A stretch of DNA of 48,864 nt from an uncultured Pelagibacteraceae bacterium (GTDB lineage Bacteria > Pseudomonadota > Alphaproteobacteria > Pelagibacterales > Pelagibacteraceae). Both the position numbers and the translations under genes were made by a program. The stretch lies in contig CABZEV010000003.1 of NCBI GenBank assembly GCA_902524865.1, forward strand, positions 1-48,864, written 5' to 3'. The notes under the pieces were generated by a model that saw only the letters and a list, made by a program, of their open reading frames with translations, searched no databases and was not told the origin of the DNA. How positions within the stretch are numbered: position 1 is the stretch's first letter; every line of letters starts with the position of its first letter. This document shows positions 41,776-48,864 of this stretch, in pieces.

Positions 41776-42243
41776 ATGCTAAAATCTATTGAGGGAAATT
41801 TTGATAACCCAGAAGTCAACAAACTTCTTACAAAACATTTTGTTGAACTTAAGGCAGCATCCCCTGGTGGAAGTGCTCATGTTCTGGATATTCCAGGGTT
41901 AAAAGTTTCATCAATTAAATTCTGGAGCCTTTGGGAAAATGATAGAATATTTGGTTGTGGAGCATTAAAGTTATTGAGTAAAGATCATGGTGAATTTAAA
42001 TCAATTAGAATTCATGATAATTTTAAAAACCAAGGCAATGGGATTAAAGTCATTAAACATCTCATTGATGAAGCTAAGAAATTAAAGATTAAAAGAATAA
42101 GTTTGGAGACTGGTGCCAGCAAATTTTTTGATCCTGCAAGAAAATTGTTTAAAAAATGTGATTTTACTCCTTGTAAACCCTTTGCTCATTATAAAGAGGA
42201 TGTCAATTCTATATATTTAACTAAGCTTATTGAGCACGAATAA
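41776..42243 (+). CDS. GNAT-family N-acetyltransferase
   Basis: 155 aa. The acetyl-CoA loop is IRIHDNFKNQGNGIKVIKHLIDEAK, and ISLETGASKFFDPARKLFKKCDF the next strand/helix, as in small YsnE-type acetyltransferases. Starts at the ATG immediately after the purK stop, so it is co-translated; the link to purines is not evident. Substrate unknown. Confidence 0.9.
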   Translation: MLKSIEGNFDNPEVNKLLTKHFVELKAASPGGSAHVLDIPGLKVSSIKFWSLWENDRIFGCGALKLLSKDHGEFKSIRIHDNFKNQGNGIKVIKHLIDEAKKLKIKRISLETGASKFFDPARKLFKKCDFTPCKPFAHYKEDVNSIYLTKLIEHE

Positions 42244-42311
42244 TAAAAAAAAAGCCTTATTGAACACTAAATTTGTTGACAAAACCCTAATATTTATAAA
42301 CAAAAGCTAAA

Positions 42312-42331
42312 ATTACTTAATTATAAGTAAT
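42312..42331 (+). repeat. Palindrome in the cspA leader
   Basis: ATTACTTA (42312-42319) and TAAGTAAT (42324-42331) are perfect inverted 8-mers around ATTA, 33 bases before the cspA ATG. The position inside the probable 5' UTR suggests a temperature-sensitive hairpin or an operator. Confidence 0.5.
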
Positions 42332-42364
42332 AAATTAATATAACAATAAGTAAGAAGAAATAAT

Positions 42365-42571
42365 ATGAGTCTACAAGGTAAAGTAAAATGGTTCAATCCG
42401 ACTAAAGGTTTTGGTTTTATTGAACGTGACGACAAAGAAAAAGATGTGTTTGTACATGTTTCAGCTGTAAGAGATGCTGGTATGAACGGTTTAGATGAGG
42501 GTCAAGCTTTGACTTTCGATGTTGAAGATGGTCCTAAAGGTCCTTCAGCAGTTAACTTAAAAACTGCATAA
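42365..42571 (+). CDS. cspA: Cold-shock protein
   Basis: 68 aa single CSD. RNA-binding RNP1 [10 protein letters not shown] and RNP2 [10 protein letters not shown] are intact. The nucleic-acid chaperone acts in cold or general growth conditions. It is monocistronic, with a palindromic leader upstream, a TTGACA at about 42275 that may be a promoter box, and a long hairpin downstream. Confidence 0.96.
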   Translation: MSLQGKVKWFNPTKGFGFIERDDKEKDVFVHVSAVRDAGMNGLDEGQALTFDVEDGPKGPSAVNLKTA

Positions 42572-42586
42572 TTTTCACATAAATTG

Positions 42587-42643
42587 ATTGGCTATAAATT
42601 TAATTAATTTTTAAATTAAAATTAATTTATTTTTATAGCCAAT
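42587..42643. terminator. Long AT-rich hairpin after cspA
   Basis: ATTGGCTATAAA (42587-42598) pairs exactly with TTTATAGCCAAT (42632-42643), with further AT pairing between. It lies 15 bases after the cspA stop and is likely a terminator or mRNA-stabilising hairpin; no distinct U-tract follows. Confidence 0.6.
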
Positions 42644-42678
42644 AAACTATTCTACAAACAAAATTTAGAAAATAATTT

Positions 42679-43428
42679 ATGATTGGCATTTTAGGTGGAA
42701 TGGGTACCCAAGCAGGTCTAGATTTTTGTAATAAGCTTGCAATTTTATATAGAGGTAAAATCGATCAAGATTACCCATTATTTTTACTTTATAACAAGTC
42801 AAATATACCCGGTAGACCCGAGTCAATTGGTATTCATACTGGCAAGCTATCAAACAAAATTAGTAATAAAAAAACTAAACAAAAATATTTATCTGTTTTA
42901 AAAAGTTTAATTAATGGTTGTAAACTTTTAAAAAAAAGTAATTGTGAATTTATAGTCATACCCTGTAACACAGCTCATTATTGGTATGATGATTTAAAAA
43001 AACGAATTAATTTACCGATAGTAAATATGCCTAAAGAAGTTTTTGTGCATGCTAAAAAAAAATGTAGAAAAAATTCCTCAATTGGTTTGCTTGCTACGGA
43101 AGGAACCTTAAAAACAGGAGTTTATAATAAGTTTTTTGATAAAGATTATAATTTAGTGTTTCCAAATAATTCTATTCAAAGTAAATCAGTAAATAAAGCT
43201 ATCAGACTTGTAAAAATGGGAAAAGTGAAATTAGCAAGCAAAGTTATTAAACCAGCTATTAATTATTTAATCAAAAAAAAGTGTAAAAAAATTATTCTTG
43301 GTTGCACAGAACTCCCTATTGCTATTTTTGCCTATAAACCATTTACGACAGTTAAAACATCAAAAATATTTTTAGACCCAAATTTGATTTTAGCAAACGC
43401 TGCGATGAAGAAGTATCAAAATAGATAA
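42679..43428 (+). CDS. Aspartate/glutamate racemase family protein
   Basis: 249 aa. MIGILGGMGTQAGLDF at the start, with the two catalytic Cys in VIPCNTAHYW and LGCTELPI, as for PLP-independent Asp/Glu racemases. May make D-aspartate/D-glutamate or act on hydantoins. Its stop overlaps the start of the following hypothetical gene by one base. Confidence 0.92.
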   Translation: MIGILGGMGTQAGLDFCNKLAILYRGKIDQDYPLFLLYNKSNIPGRPESIGIHTGKLSNKISNKKTKQKYLSVLKSLINGCKLLKKSNCEFIVIPCNTAHYWYDDLKKRINLPIVNMPKEVFVHAKKKCRKNSSIGLLATEGTLKTGVYNKFFDKDYNLVFPNNSIQSKSVNKAIRLVKMGKVKLASKVIKPAINYLIKKKCKKIILGCTELPIAIFAYKPFTTVKTSKIFLDPNLILANAAMKKYQNR

Positions 43429-43838
43429 TGCCATTTGAAGAAAAGCCTTATGTGTTACTGGTTGCAGAGGCAATTTACTCAAAAGTATGTGAGATCAAAA
43501 AAAAAAATCCTGAGCTAACAACAATCAATGCAATTGAAAACTTTATTGGATCGAAAACTTACAAAGAAATAAGCAGTGGAAAATTCCATGATGAATTAAT
43601 TGATATGGTATCAAAAAAAAAGGCGCCTGAAGAAACTCTAAGATTACTTCATATTCAAAAAGATTTGTCAGTTAAGCAGTTAATTCAATATCCTGAACTA
43701 TATTATACAAAAAGCCACGATCCTCTTAAAATTTCTCAAAGAGCCTTCGATCATTTGTGGAGAATGTGTGAAAGTTATGAATTATGGTGTAAAGAGACGA
43801 AACAAAACAAATTAATAATACTTAATATTATAGATTAA
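43428..43838 (+). CDS. Hypothetical protein, unknown family
   Basis: 136 aa, not recognised. Mostly helical and charged, cytoplasmic, with VLLVAEAIYSKVCEIKKKNPEL, NAIENFIGSKTYKEISSGKFHDELIDMV and a C-terminal region with conserved-looking Trp/Cys (LWRMCESYELWCKET). No signal peptide or membrane helix. It overlaps the racemase stop by one base, so it may act with the racemase. No function is proposed. Confidence 0.72.
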   Translation: MPFEEKPYVLLVAEAIYSKVCEIKKKNPELTTINAIENFIGSKTYKEISSGKFHDELIDMVSKKKAPEETLRLLHIQKDLSVKQLIQYPELYYTKSHDPLKISQRAFDHLWRMCESYELWCKETKQNKLIILNIID

Positions 43839-43857
43839 ATAATTTATAAGACGCGGA

Positions 43858-44706
43858 ATGGTCAAAATATTTCCTCTCATATTTGTTTTGCTTTGGTCTT
43901 CTGCATTTATTACTACAAAACCAATTATTGATAATAGCGATCCTTTTACAGCTTTAGCACTTAGATTTTTTTTTGTAGGTTTAGGTTTTTTATCATTTTC
44001 AATTTATCTCAAACAATCAATTTTAATTAAAAAAAGATATCTGATTGAATCAATGTTCAGTGGTATCTTATTTCATGGACTATACTTAGGAGGAGTTTTT
44101 TATTCAATCTCAATAGGAATGCCGACTAGCTTAGCTGCTTTAATTGTAACACTTCAGCCTATTTTGACCAATATTCTAAGCGGACCTTTTTTAAATGAAA
44201 AAATAACACTAAAACAATGGATTGGAGGGTTTTTAGGATTTGTTGGTGCTTTGTTAGTATTAGGATTAGATATTGGTTCAGAAATTCCTTTACTGGGTTT
44301 AGTTGCAACTTTAATTGCTCTATTGTCAATAACCTTTTCTACCATTTGGCAAAAGAAACTAAGTACAAATTTGCCTTTATCAGTGAATAACTTTTATCAA
44401 GCCATTGGTGGTTGTTTATTCCACATATTGATAATTTTCTTTTTTATTGATCCGTATATTGATTTTAATAAAACATTTTTGCTAGCAATGAGTCATCAAA
44501 TCTTTCTTGTTTCTTTTGGAGCATTTACAATATTAATGTTTTTAATAAAAAAAAATTCAGCTAGTAAGACAGTTTCAGTTTTTTTTCTAATTCCAGCTAC
44601 TTCAGCTTTAATGGCATGGTTCTTTTTAAATGAAAATTTAACAAACTTAGATATCATAGGTTTCATGATAACCTCTATAGGTGTTTATATTGCCACCAGA
44701 AATTAA
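43858..44706 (+). CDS. EamA-family (DMT superfamily) transporter
   Basis: 282 aa with ten hydrophobic helices in two EamA repeats: FVLLWSSAFITTKPIID at the first, and PTSLAALIVTLQPILTNILSG..EKITLKQWIGGFLGFVGALLVL of repeat 1. The second ends FFLNENLTNLDIIGFMITSIGVYIA. Probable metabolite or amino-acid exporter; substrate unknown. Starts 19 bases after the preceding stop. Confidence 0.9.
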   Translation: MVKIFPLIFVLLWSSAFITTKPIIDNSDPFTALALRFFFVGLGFLSFSIYLKQSILIKKRYLIESMFSGILFHGLYLGGVFYSISIGMPTSLAALIVTLQPILTNILSGPFLNEKITLKQWIGGFLGFVGALLVLGLDIGSEIPLLGLVATLIALLSITFSTIWQKKLSTNLPLSVNNFYQAIGGCLFHILIIFFFIDPYIDFNKTFLLAMSHQIFLVSFGAFTILMFLIKKNSASKTVSVFFLIPATSALMAWFFLNENLTNLDIIGFMITSIGVYIATRN

Positions 44707-44762
44707 AAATTATTATTTATTTTAAAGCTTCTAAAAAAATGTTTTAATCACAAATAAAAAAA

Positions 44763-46448
44763 ATGATTAGAATTAAATCAGATATTGAAATTGCTCGAAA
44801 AGCTAAAATGAAACCTATAAATAAAATTTTAGCTAAAATAAAAGTTCCAGATAAAAGTAGCGCGTTTAGTCCGATGGGTAGACATATTGCAAAAATTAAT
44901 TTTGAGTTCTTAGAAAAATTAAAGAAAAAAAAAGATGGTAATTTAATTTTAGTCACAGCAATAACACCCACGCCAGCTGGTGAGGGAAAAACCACTACAT
45001 CTGTTGGTTTAAGCGATGGACTAAATAAAATAGGAAAAAAATCTATTGTCTGTCTCAGAGAACCAAGTTTAGGTCCCTCATTTGGAATGAAAGGTGGTGC
45101 AGCTGGAGGTGGTTATGCGCAAGTAGTTCCGATGGAACAAATAAACTTACATTTTACTGGTGACTTTCATGCAATTACATCAGCGCATAATCTGCTGTCG
45201 GCTATAATCGATAATCATATTTATTGGGGAAATAAGCTTAATATAGATGAAAATAGAATTGTTTGGAAACGTGTAATGGATATGAATGATCGTGCACTTA
45301 GATTTATTGACATTAACACAAATGGAGTTGCCAAAAATTTCAAAAGAATTGATGGATTTGATATTACAGTGGCCTCTGAGGTAATGGCAATTTTCTGTTT
45401 GTCTAATGATATAAAAGATTTAGAAAAAAAAATTGGCAACATTACATTTGCTTATAATAAGAATGGAGAACCACTATACGCAAAGGATCTTAAAGCTCAT
45501 GGTCCCATGACAGTTTTACTTAAAGAAGCAATCAGACCAAATGTAACTCAAAGTTTAGAAAATAACCCAGCAATCATTCATGGAGGACCTTTTGCAAATA
45601 TTGCTCACGGATGCAATTCTGTTATCGCAACAAAAGCAGCTCTAAAATTATCTGATTACGTAGTGACTGAAGCTGGTTTTGGTGCTGATCTTGGAGCTGA
45701 AAAATTTTTAAATATAAAATGTAGAAAGTCAGGATTAGCTCCTAGTTGTGTGGTTATTGTTGCAACTGTGAGAGCGCTCAAAATGCATGGTGGTATCGAA
45801 AAAAAAGATTTAAAAAAAGAAGACATAAATGCCTTAAAGAAAGGATTGGTTAACTTAGAAAGACACATTGAGAACGTAAAAAAATTTGGTTTAGAACCAA
45901 TTGTTGCCATAAATCATTTTGCACTCGATACTAATAATGAAATAAAAACTGTTTTAGATTTTTGTAAAAAAGTAAAAGTTGACGTAAGTGAATGCAAACA
46001 TTGGGCGAAAGGGGGGGAAGGCACTAAAGATCTAGCAAAAAAAGTAGTTAAAGTATGTAAAAAGAGAAAAAGTAAATTTAATTTTTTATATAAAGATAAA
46101 TTAAAATTGTGGGACAAAATAGAGATAATCACAAAAAAAATTTATAGGGCGAATAAAATCATAGCTAACGATCAAGTTAAAGAACAATTAAAAAACTTTG
46201 AAAGTAATGGCCATGGACATTTACCAGTTTGTATTGCAAAAACACAATATAGTTTTTCTACAGACCCTAAACTTAAAGGTGCCCCAGTAAACCATGAAAT
46301 ACAAATTAGAGAGGTAAGGTTGTCATCGGGGGCAGAGTTTGTAGTTGTTGTTTGTGGATCAATAATGACTATGCCAGGATTACCAAAAGTCCCAGCTGCT
46401 GATAATATTAAATTAAACAAAAAAGGCCAAATTGAAGGTTTGTTTTAA
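44763..46448 (+). CDS. fhs: Formate-tetrahydrofolate ligase
   Basis: 561 aa. Makes 10-formyl-THF from formate, THF and ATP. The P-loop is [16 protein letters not shown], followed by [27 protein letters not shown] and [16 protein letters not shown], both conserved in Fhs. It links formate and folate C1 units and fits the demethylation enzymes elsewhere. Its stop overlaps the convergent glutamine amidotransferase gene by 4 nt. Confidence 0.97.
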   Translation: MIRIKSDIEIARKAKMKPINKILAKIKVPDKSSAFSPMGRHIAKINFEFLEKLKKKKDGNLILVTAITPTPAGEGKTTTSVGLSDGLNKIGKKSIVCLREPSLGPSFGMKGGAAGGGYAQVVPMEQINLHFTGDFHAITSAHNLLSAIIDNHIYWGNKLNIDENRIVWKRVMDMNDRALRFIDINTNGVAKNFKRIDGFDITVASEVMAIFCLSNDIKDLEKKIGNITFAYNKNGEPLYAKDLKAHGPMTVLLKEAIRPNVTQSLENNPAIIHGGPFANIAHGCNSVIATKAALKLSDYVVTEAGFGADLGAEKFLNIKCRKSGLAPSCVVIVATVRALKMHGGIEKKDLKKEDINALKKGLVNLERHIENVKKFGLEPIVAINHFALDTNNEIKTVLDFCKKVKVDVSECKHWAKGGEGTKDLAKKVVKVCKKRKSKFNFLYKDKLKLWDKIEIITKKIYRANKIIANDQVKEQLKNFESNGHGHLPVCIAKTQYSFSTDPKLKGAPVNHEIQIREVRLSSGAEFVVVVCGSIMTMPGLPKVPAADNIKLNKKGQIEGLF

Positions 46449-47119
46449 TTTAATGAACTTAGCCAATTTTTAAGTTCAAGTGTTCTTTTTTCATCTTTAG
46501 TCAGTAGAATTTCTTTTTTTATAAATGAAATATGATTTTTGATCTCATTTTCGTTTTTAAACGCTTTTCTATACTCAATTAGTCTTTCCTTTCTAAACTC
46601 AATTAAACTTATCATTTTTTCATATGTTATTTCAGGATGGTATTGTAAACCCCAAATTTTTGTTTTACTAATTTTAAAATATAAACTCATAACTTTATTT
46701 ACTTTATTTGATGCCAAACAAACAGCATTTTCAGGTAATTTCACAACTTCATCAAAATTAAAAGCTGGAGAATTAAATTTCATATCTTTATTTTCATAAA
46801 GAGGATGATCCAATCCTTTTTTATTTATTTCAATTTCTTTTGCTATTCCAATATGTGGATTATTTGCTTTTTTAACCTGGCCACCTGCAGCTGTGACGGC
46901 TACTTGCATACCCCAACAAATTGCTAAAATATTTTTAACTTTATTTTGACAATTTTTCATAAATTCGATTTGTTTTCTAATTTCAGTAGTATCATTATAG
47001 ATATTCAAACTACTTCCTCCCCAAATCAACCCATCATATTTTTCTAAGTTATTATTGAAATTTTGAATATCTGTATCTGAAGATGGATTTACTACATCTA
47101 GTTCTAAATCGTTTGTCAA
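46445..47119 (-). CDS. Class I glutamine amidotransferase-like protein, probably N-terminally truncated
   Basis: 224 aa in the track. Nucleophile motif [17 protein letters not shown] and the His/Glu of GLQYHPEIT show a GATase-1 domain of the stand-alone GMP-synthase-like group. The frame continues upstream to a stop at 47222, with family-like residues (VNNNFTNAGIQTHTESLKDSL) running out of the truncated LivF fragment. No ATG start exists in that stretch, only TTG 47119. The N-terminal strand seems replaced by the ABC fragment. Confidence 0.8.
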   Translation of the reverse strand: MTNDLELDVVNPSSDTDIQNFNNNLEKYDGLIWGGSSLNIYNDTTEIRKQIEFMKNCQNKVKNILAICWGMQVAVTAAGGQVKKANNPHIGIAKEIEINKKGLDHPLYENKDMKFNSPAFNFDEVVKLPENAVCLASNKVNKVMSLYFKISKTKIWGLQYHPEITYEKMISLIEFRKERLIEYRKAFKNENEIKNHISFIKKEILLTKDEKRTLELKNWLSSLN

Positions 47120-47180
47120 ATAAGATAAACTATCTTTTAAACTCTCGGTATGTGTTTGGATACCTGCATTAGTGAAGTTA

Positions 47181-47378
47181 TTATTTACCTCTTTCTGAAG
47201 CCAACATAGTTGATACAGCTTTTAGTGTGGTACTTTTACCTGCTCCATTCGCACCCAATAAAGCTACTACTTTACCTTTTGGGACTTGTAAAGAAACATC
47301 ATGTAAAGCTAAAATTACATCATCGTAAGTTACTTCTATATTTTTAATATCTAATATGTTTGGTGAATTATTACTCAT
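47181..47378 (-). pseudogene. Truncated LivF-type ABC ATP-binding fragment
   Basis: 65 aa from ATG 47378 (TTG is one codon earlier). ILDIKNIEVTYDDVILALHDVSLQVPKGKVVALLGANGAGKSTTLKAVSTML is a LivF-like N-terminus with intact Walker A, but the reading ends at TAA right after LASERGK. About 170-190 residues, including the signature, Walker B and switch, are missing. Beyond it the sequence switches to glutamine amidotransferase. Either a genuine deletion or an assembly join. Confidence 0.85.
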
Positions 47379-47407
47379 CAATTTTTTTACTTTAAAATTT
47401 ATTTAAA

Positions 47408-47440
47408 GGGGGAGTTTAAATTGATTATCTAAACTCCCCC
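47408..47440 (-). terminator. GC-rich terminator/attenuator after the substrate-binding protein
   Basis: GGGGGAGTTTA (47408-47418) and TAAACTCCCCC (47430-47440) form a perfect 11-bp stem. On the minus transcript it follows the binding-protein gene by about 30 bases and is trailed by TTTAAATAAATTTT. It probably limits read-through into the LivF fragment. Shares GGGGGAGTTTA with 39302. Confidence 0.75.
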
Positions 47441-47471
47441 TCCAACAGATATTAATTTATCTCTAAATTAA

Positions 47472-48812
47472 TTATCCGCATTTTTTCGGTGTAATGTTGT
47501 TCTCTTTAGCAAACTTAGCTGCAGATGTCTCTACTAGACCTCTAATAAATGCAGGATCACCCGGAGCTTCCCAACCAGTTACCTGATTGAATTTTGTTCC
47601 GTCCCATTGCATTACAGCAAATTTACCGGCACCTTCATGGTTTGCACATGAAATAGCAAATGGAGCTAACATTCCTCCAACTCCAAGTTCTTTAAGTTTA
47701 GCTTCAGTCATGTTTAAAGCTTCATAACCATCTCTAAACTCAGCACCAGTTACTGCCTTACCAACTTTGTTATGCATCTTTTGAGCATTTTTCAAAGCCT
47801 CAATCCACATAATTGCAGCACCTAGTCCTCTATTCCAGTAAACAGAACCAATCCTATTTGGATCAGCTAAGTTACCTTTTCCAGCACCATATACTTTATC
47901 TTTGATGTCTTTAACTAATGGATATTCGCCTGGCAAAGCATTAGCAACTGCGTAAGTTCCTTTAGCTGCATCGCCTGCTGGATACATATCCTCTTCGGCA
48001 GCACCGAATGTTACGTACATCATTCTATCTCTTGGGAAATTAATTCGAGCAGCATTAGTCATTGCTGTTGAATTCATTCCAGAACCTGCTCCCCAGAAAG
48101 TAACCCAGTCAGGATTTTCTCTTCTGATTTGCAGCCACTGAGATTGTTGTTCTAGACCTGGAGGTGGAATTGAAATTTCAACTAATTTCATTCCCCAGTC
48201 AGAAGTTATTTTTCTCATTGCTGGTAATGGCTCTCTACCGTAAGCAGAGTCAATGTGCAAGTGAACGATTTTTTTACCTTTCATCTTGTCAATTCCGCCT
48301 TCGATCTCAGCCATAAATTTTAATTTCACAGCTATTTGTGACCAGTAGTGACTTGCAGCATTAAATACCCAAGGCCATACTCTTCCATCTGCACCGTCAG
48401 TTCTTCCATAACCATATTGAGCTAAAACAACATTGTCTTTTGCCATACGGTTAATTACTGCATATGCTCCTGGTGTTCCTAAAGTATCAAACACAACTAT
48501 TCTTTGACCATCTTTTTCAAGTAGTCTTTGATAACACTCAACTGTTTTTACAGCATTATACTCGGTCTCACATTCTTGCCATGTGAGCATAACTCCATTC
48601 ACTCCACCTGTCATATTGACATAATTTAAGTAATCAATTTGTGCACCGTAATAACCAGTTCCCATCGCTGAGTAAGGTCCAACACGGCTGCTTGCTATTG
48701 GAAAGTATTGAGTTTCAGCCCCAAATACTTTCTGAGGTAAAGCGAGTGATGAAAATAAAGCTAGAGCTACTATAAAAGTTGAACTTAGCTTTTTAAACAT
48801 TCTTGCTAACAT
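47472..48812 (-). CDS. Branched-chain-amino-acid-type ABC transporter substrate-binding protein
   Basis: 446 aa periplasmic protein of the LivK/urea/amide family (Peripla_BP_6-like). Signal peptide MFKKLSSTFIVALALFSSLALPQKVFG. SRVGPYSAMGTGYYGAQIDYLNYVNMTGGVNG is the usual first ligand-binding segment. ATG 48812 is preceded by GGGAGGA. It is larger than LivK (about 370 aa). Its natural partners LivHMGF are expected downstream, but only a LivF fragment is found. The ligand could be an amino acid or amide. Confidence 0.9.
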   Translation of the reverse strand: MLARMFKKLSSTFIVALALFSSLALPQKVFGAETQYFPIASSRVGPYSAMGTGYYGAQIDYLNYVNMTGGVNGVMLTWQECETEYNAVKTVECYQRLLEKDGQRIVVFDTLGTPGAYAVINRMAKDNVVLAQYGYGRTDGADGRVWPWVFNAASHYWSQIAVKLKFMAEIEGGIDKMKGKKIVHLHIDSAYGREPLPAMRKITSDWGMKLVEISIPPPGLEQQSQWLQIRRENPDWVTFWGAGSGMNSTAMTNAARINFPRDRMMYVTFGAAEEDMYPAGDAAKGTYAVANALPGEYPLVKDIKDKVYGAGKGNLADPNRIGSVYWNRGLGAAIMWIEALKNAQKMHNKVGKAVTGAEFRDGYEALNMTEAKLKELGVGGMLAPFAISCANHEGAGKFAVMQWDGTKFNQVTGWEAPGDPAFIRGLVETSAAKFAKENNITPKKCG

Positions 48813-48864
48813 AATTCCTCCCTCGTTTTTGCTATGTTAATCATTCTTATTTGATATGATCTAA

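Noticed and set aside
46539-46799. Plus-strand ORF opposite the glutamine amidotransferase, and similar antisense ORFs of the track
   Set aside because: Opposite strand of well supported genes with family motifs; low-complexity Ser/Phe/Leu shadows.
1-48864. CRISPR arrays, tRNA genes, insertion sequences, prophage
   Set aside because: No regularly spaced repeats, no TTCGAATC-type T-loops outside genes, no transposase or phage proteins seen.

Overview
This AT-rich window (by eye roughly 30% G+C) has very short spacers, many 1-4 nt gene overlaps and lysine/asparagine/isoleucine-rich proteins. Its gene content fits a streamlined marine alphaproteobacterium of the SAR11/Pelagibacterales type: glycine-betaine-style C1 metabolism, an Fe(III) ABC transporter, AcuI, gamma-butyrobetaine-dioxygenase-like and organosulfonate genes. 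The assignment is inferred from gene content; no rRNA or other phylogenetic marker is present. I see no tRNA, rRNA, CRISPR array, insertion sequence or prophage.

Layout. (1) 1-5650: a plus-strand organosulfonate-type block: partial TauB/SsuB-like ATPase, an unusually long permease, an Ldh2-family dehydrogenase, a Pta/Ptb-family acyltransferase and a HisD-fold dehydrogenase that looks like HpsN (sulfopropanediol 3-dehydrogenase). (2) 5727-9719: alternative oxidase, LysE/ArgO exporter, Tat-type MsrB and a VOC protein on minus, then cysE-cysK on plus. (3) 9788-12910: a run of very small plus-strand genes (exported, alpha/beta-barrel-like, NTF2-like and membrane proteins) with strong Shine-Dalgarno sites; this is the most accessory-looking region. 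(4) 12925-15226: an SMR-like protein lacking its key glutamate, a HisN-like phosphatase and a gamma-butyrobetaine-dioxygenase-like enzyme. (5) 15228-15750: a 59-aa membrane ORF missing from the ORF track, a long hairpin and a compact GC-rich structured element that may be an undescribed RNA. (6) 15759-18161: methyltransferase, DUF4396, cupredoxin; then a persulfide-dioxygenase-like hydrolase. (7) 18163-26131: minus-strand fbpA-(56-aa Cys protein)-fbpB-fbpC-azlC-azlD-thioredoxin block behind a Fur-like box, preceded by folE-acuI-lysR. (8) 26208-33435: hisI, 2OG oxygenase and DUF2237 on plus; a tightly coupled dimethylglycine-dehydrogenase-like/etfB/etfA/etfQO operon on minus. (9) 33490-37141: a minus operon with an unexplained methyltransferase-kinase-nucleotidyltransferase trio. 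(10) 37212-39291: MetF-like plus GcvT-like pair. (11) 39330-44706: two overlooked tiny genes, Yip1, purE-purK-GNAT, cspA, Asp/Glu racemase, an unknown gene and an EamA exporter. (12) 44763-48864: fhs, a glutamine amidotransferase and a truncated LivF-like ATPase meeting at an abnormal junction, then a branched-chain-type binding protein.

How it works together. A recurring theme is recovery of sulfur, methyl groups and electrons from small osmolytes. The HpsN/Ldh2/Pta block would oxidise C3 sulfonates. The dimethylglycine-dehydrogenase-like enzyme, ETF and ETF-QO would pass electrons to quinone and methyl carbon to folate. The GcvT-like/MetF-like pair looks like another methyl-to-folate entry point, and Fhs and FolE (if it serves pterin supply) connect to folate. 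The best candidates for undescribed biology are the structured locus at 15508-15749, the small-protein cluster at 9788-12910, the Cys-rich 56-aa protein inside the iron operon, the methyltransferase-kinase-nucleotidyltransferase trio and the GcvT-like/MetF-like pair of unknown substrate.
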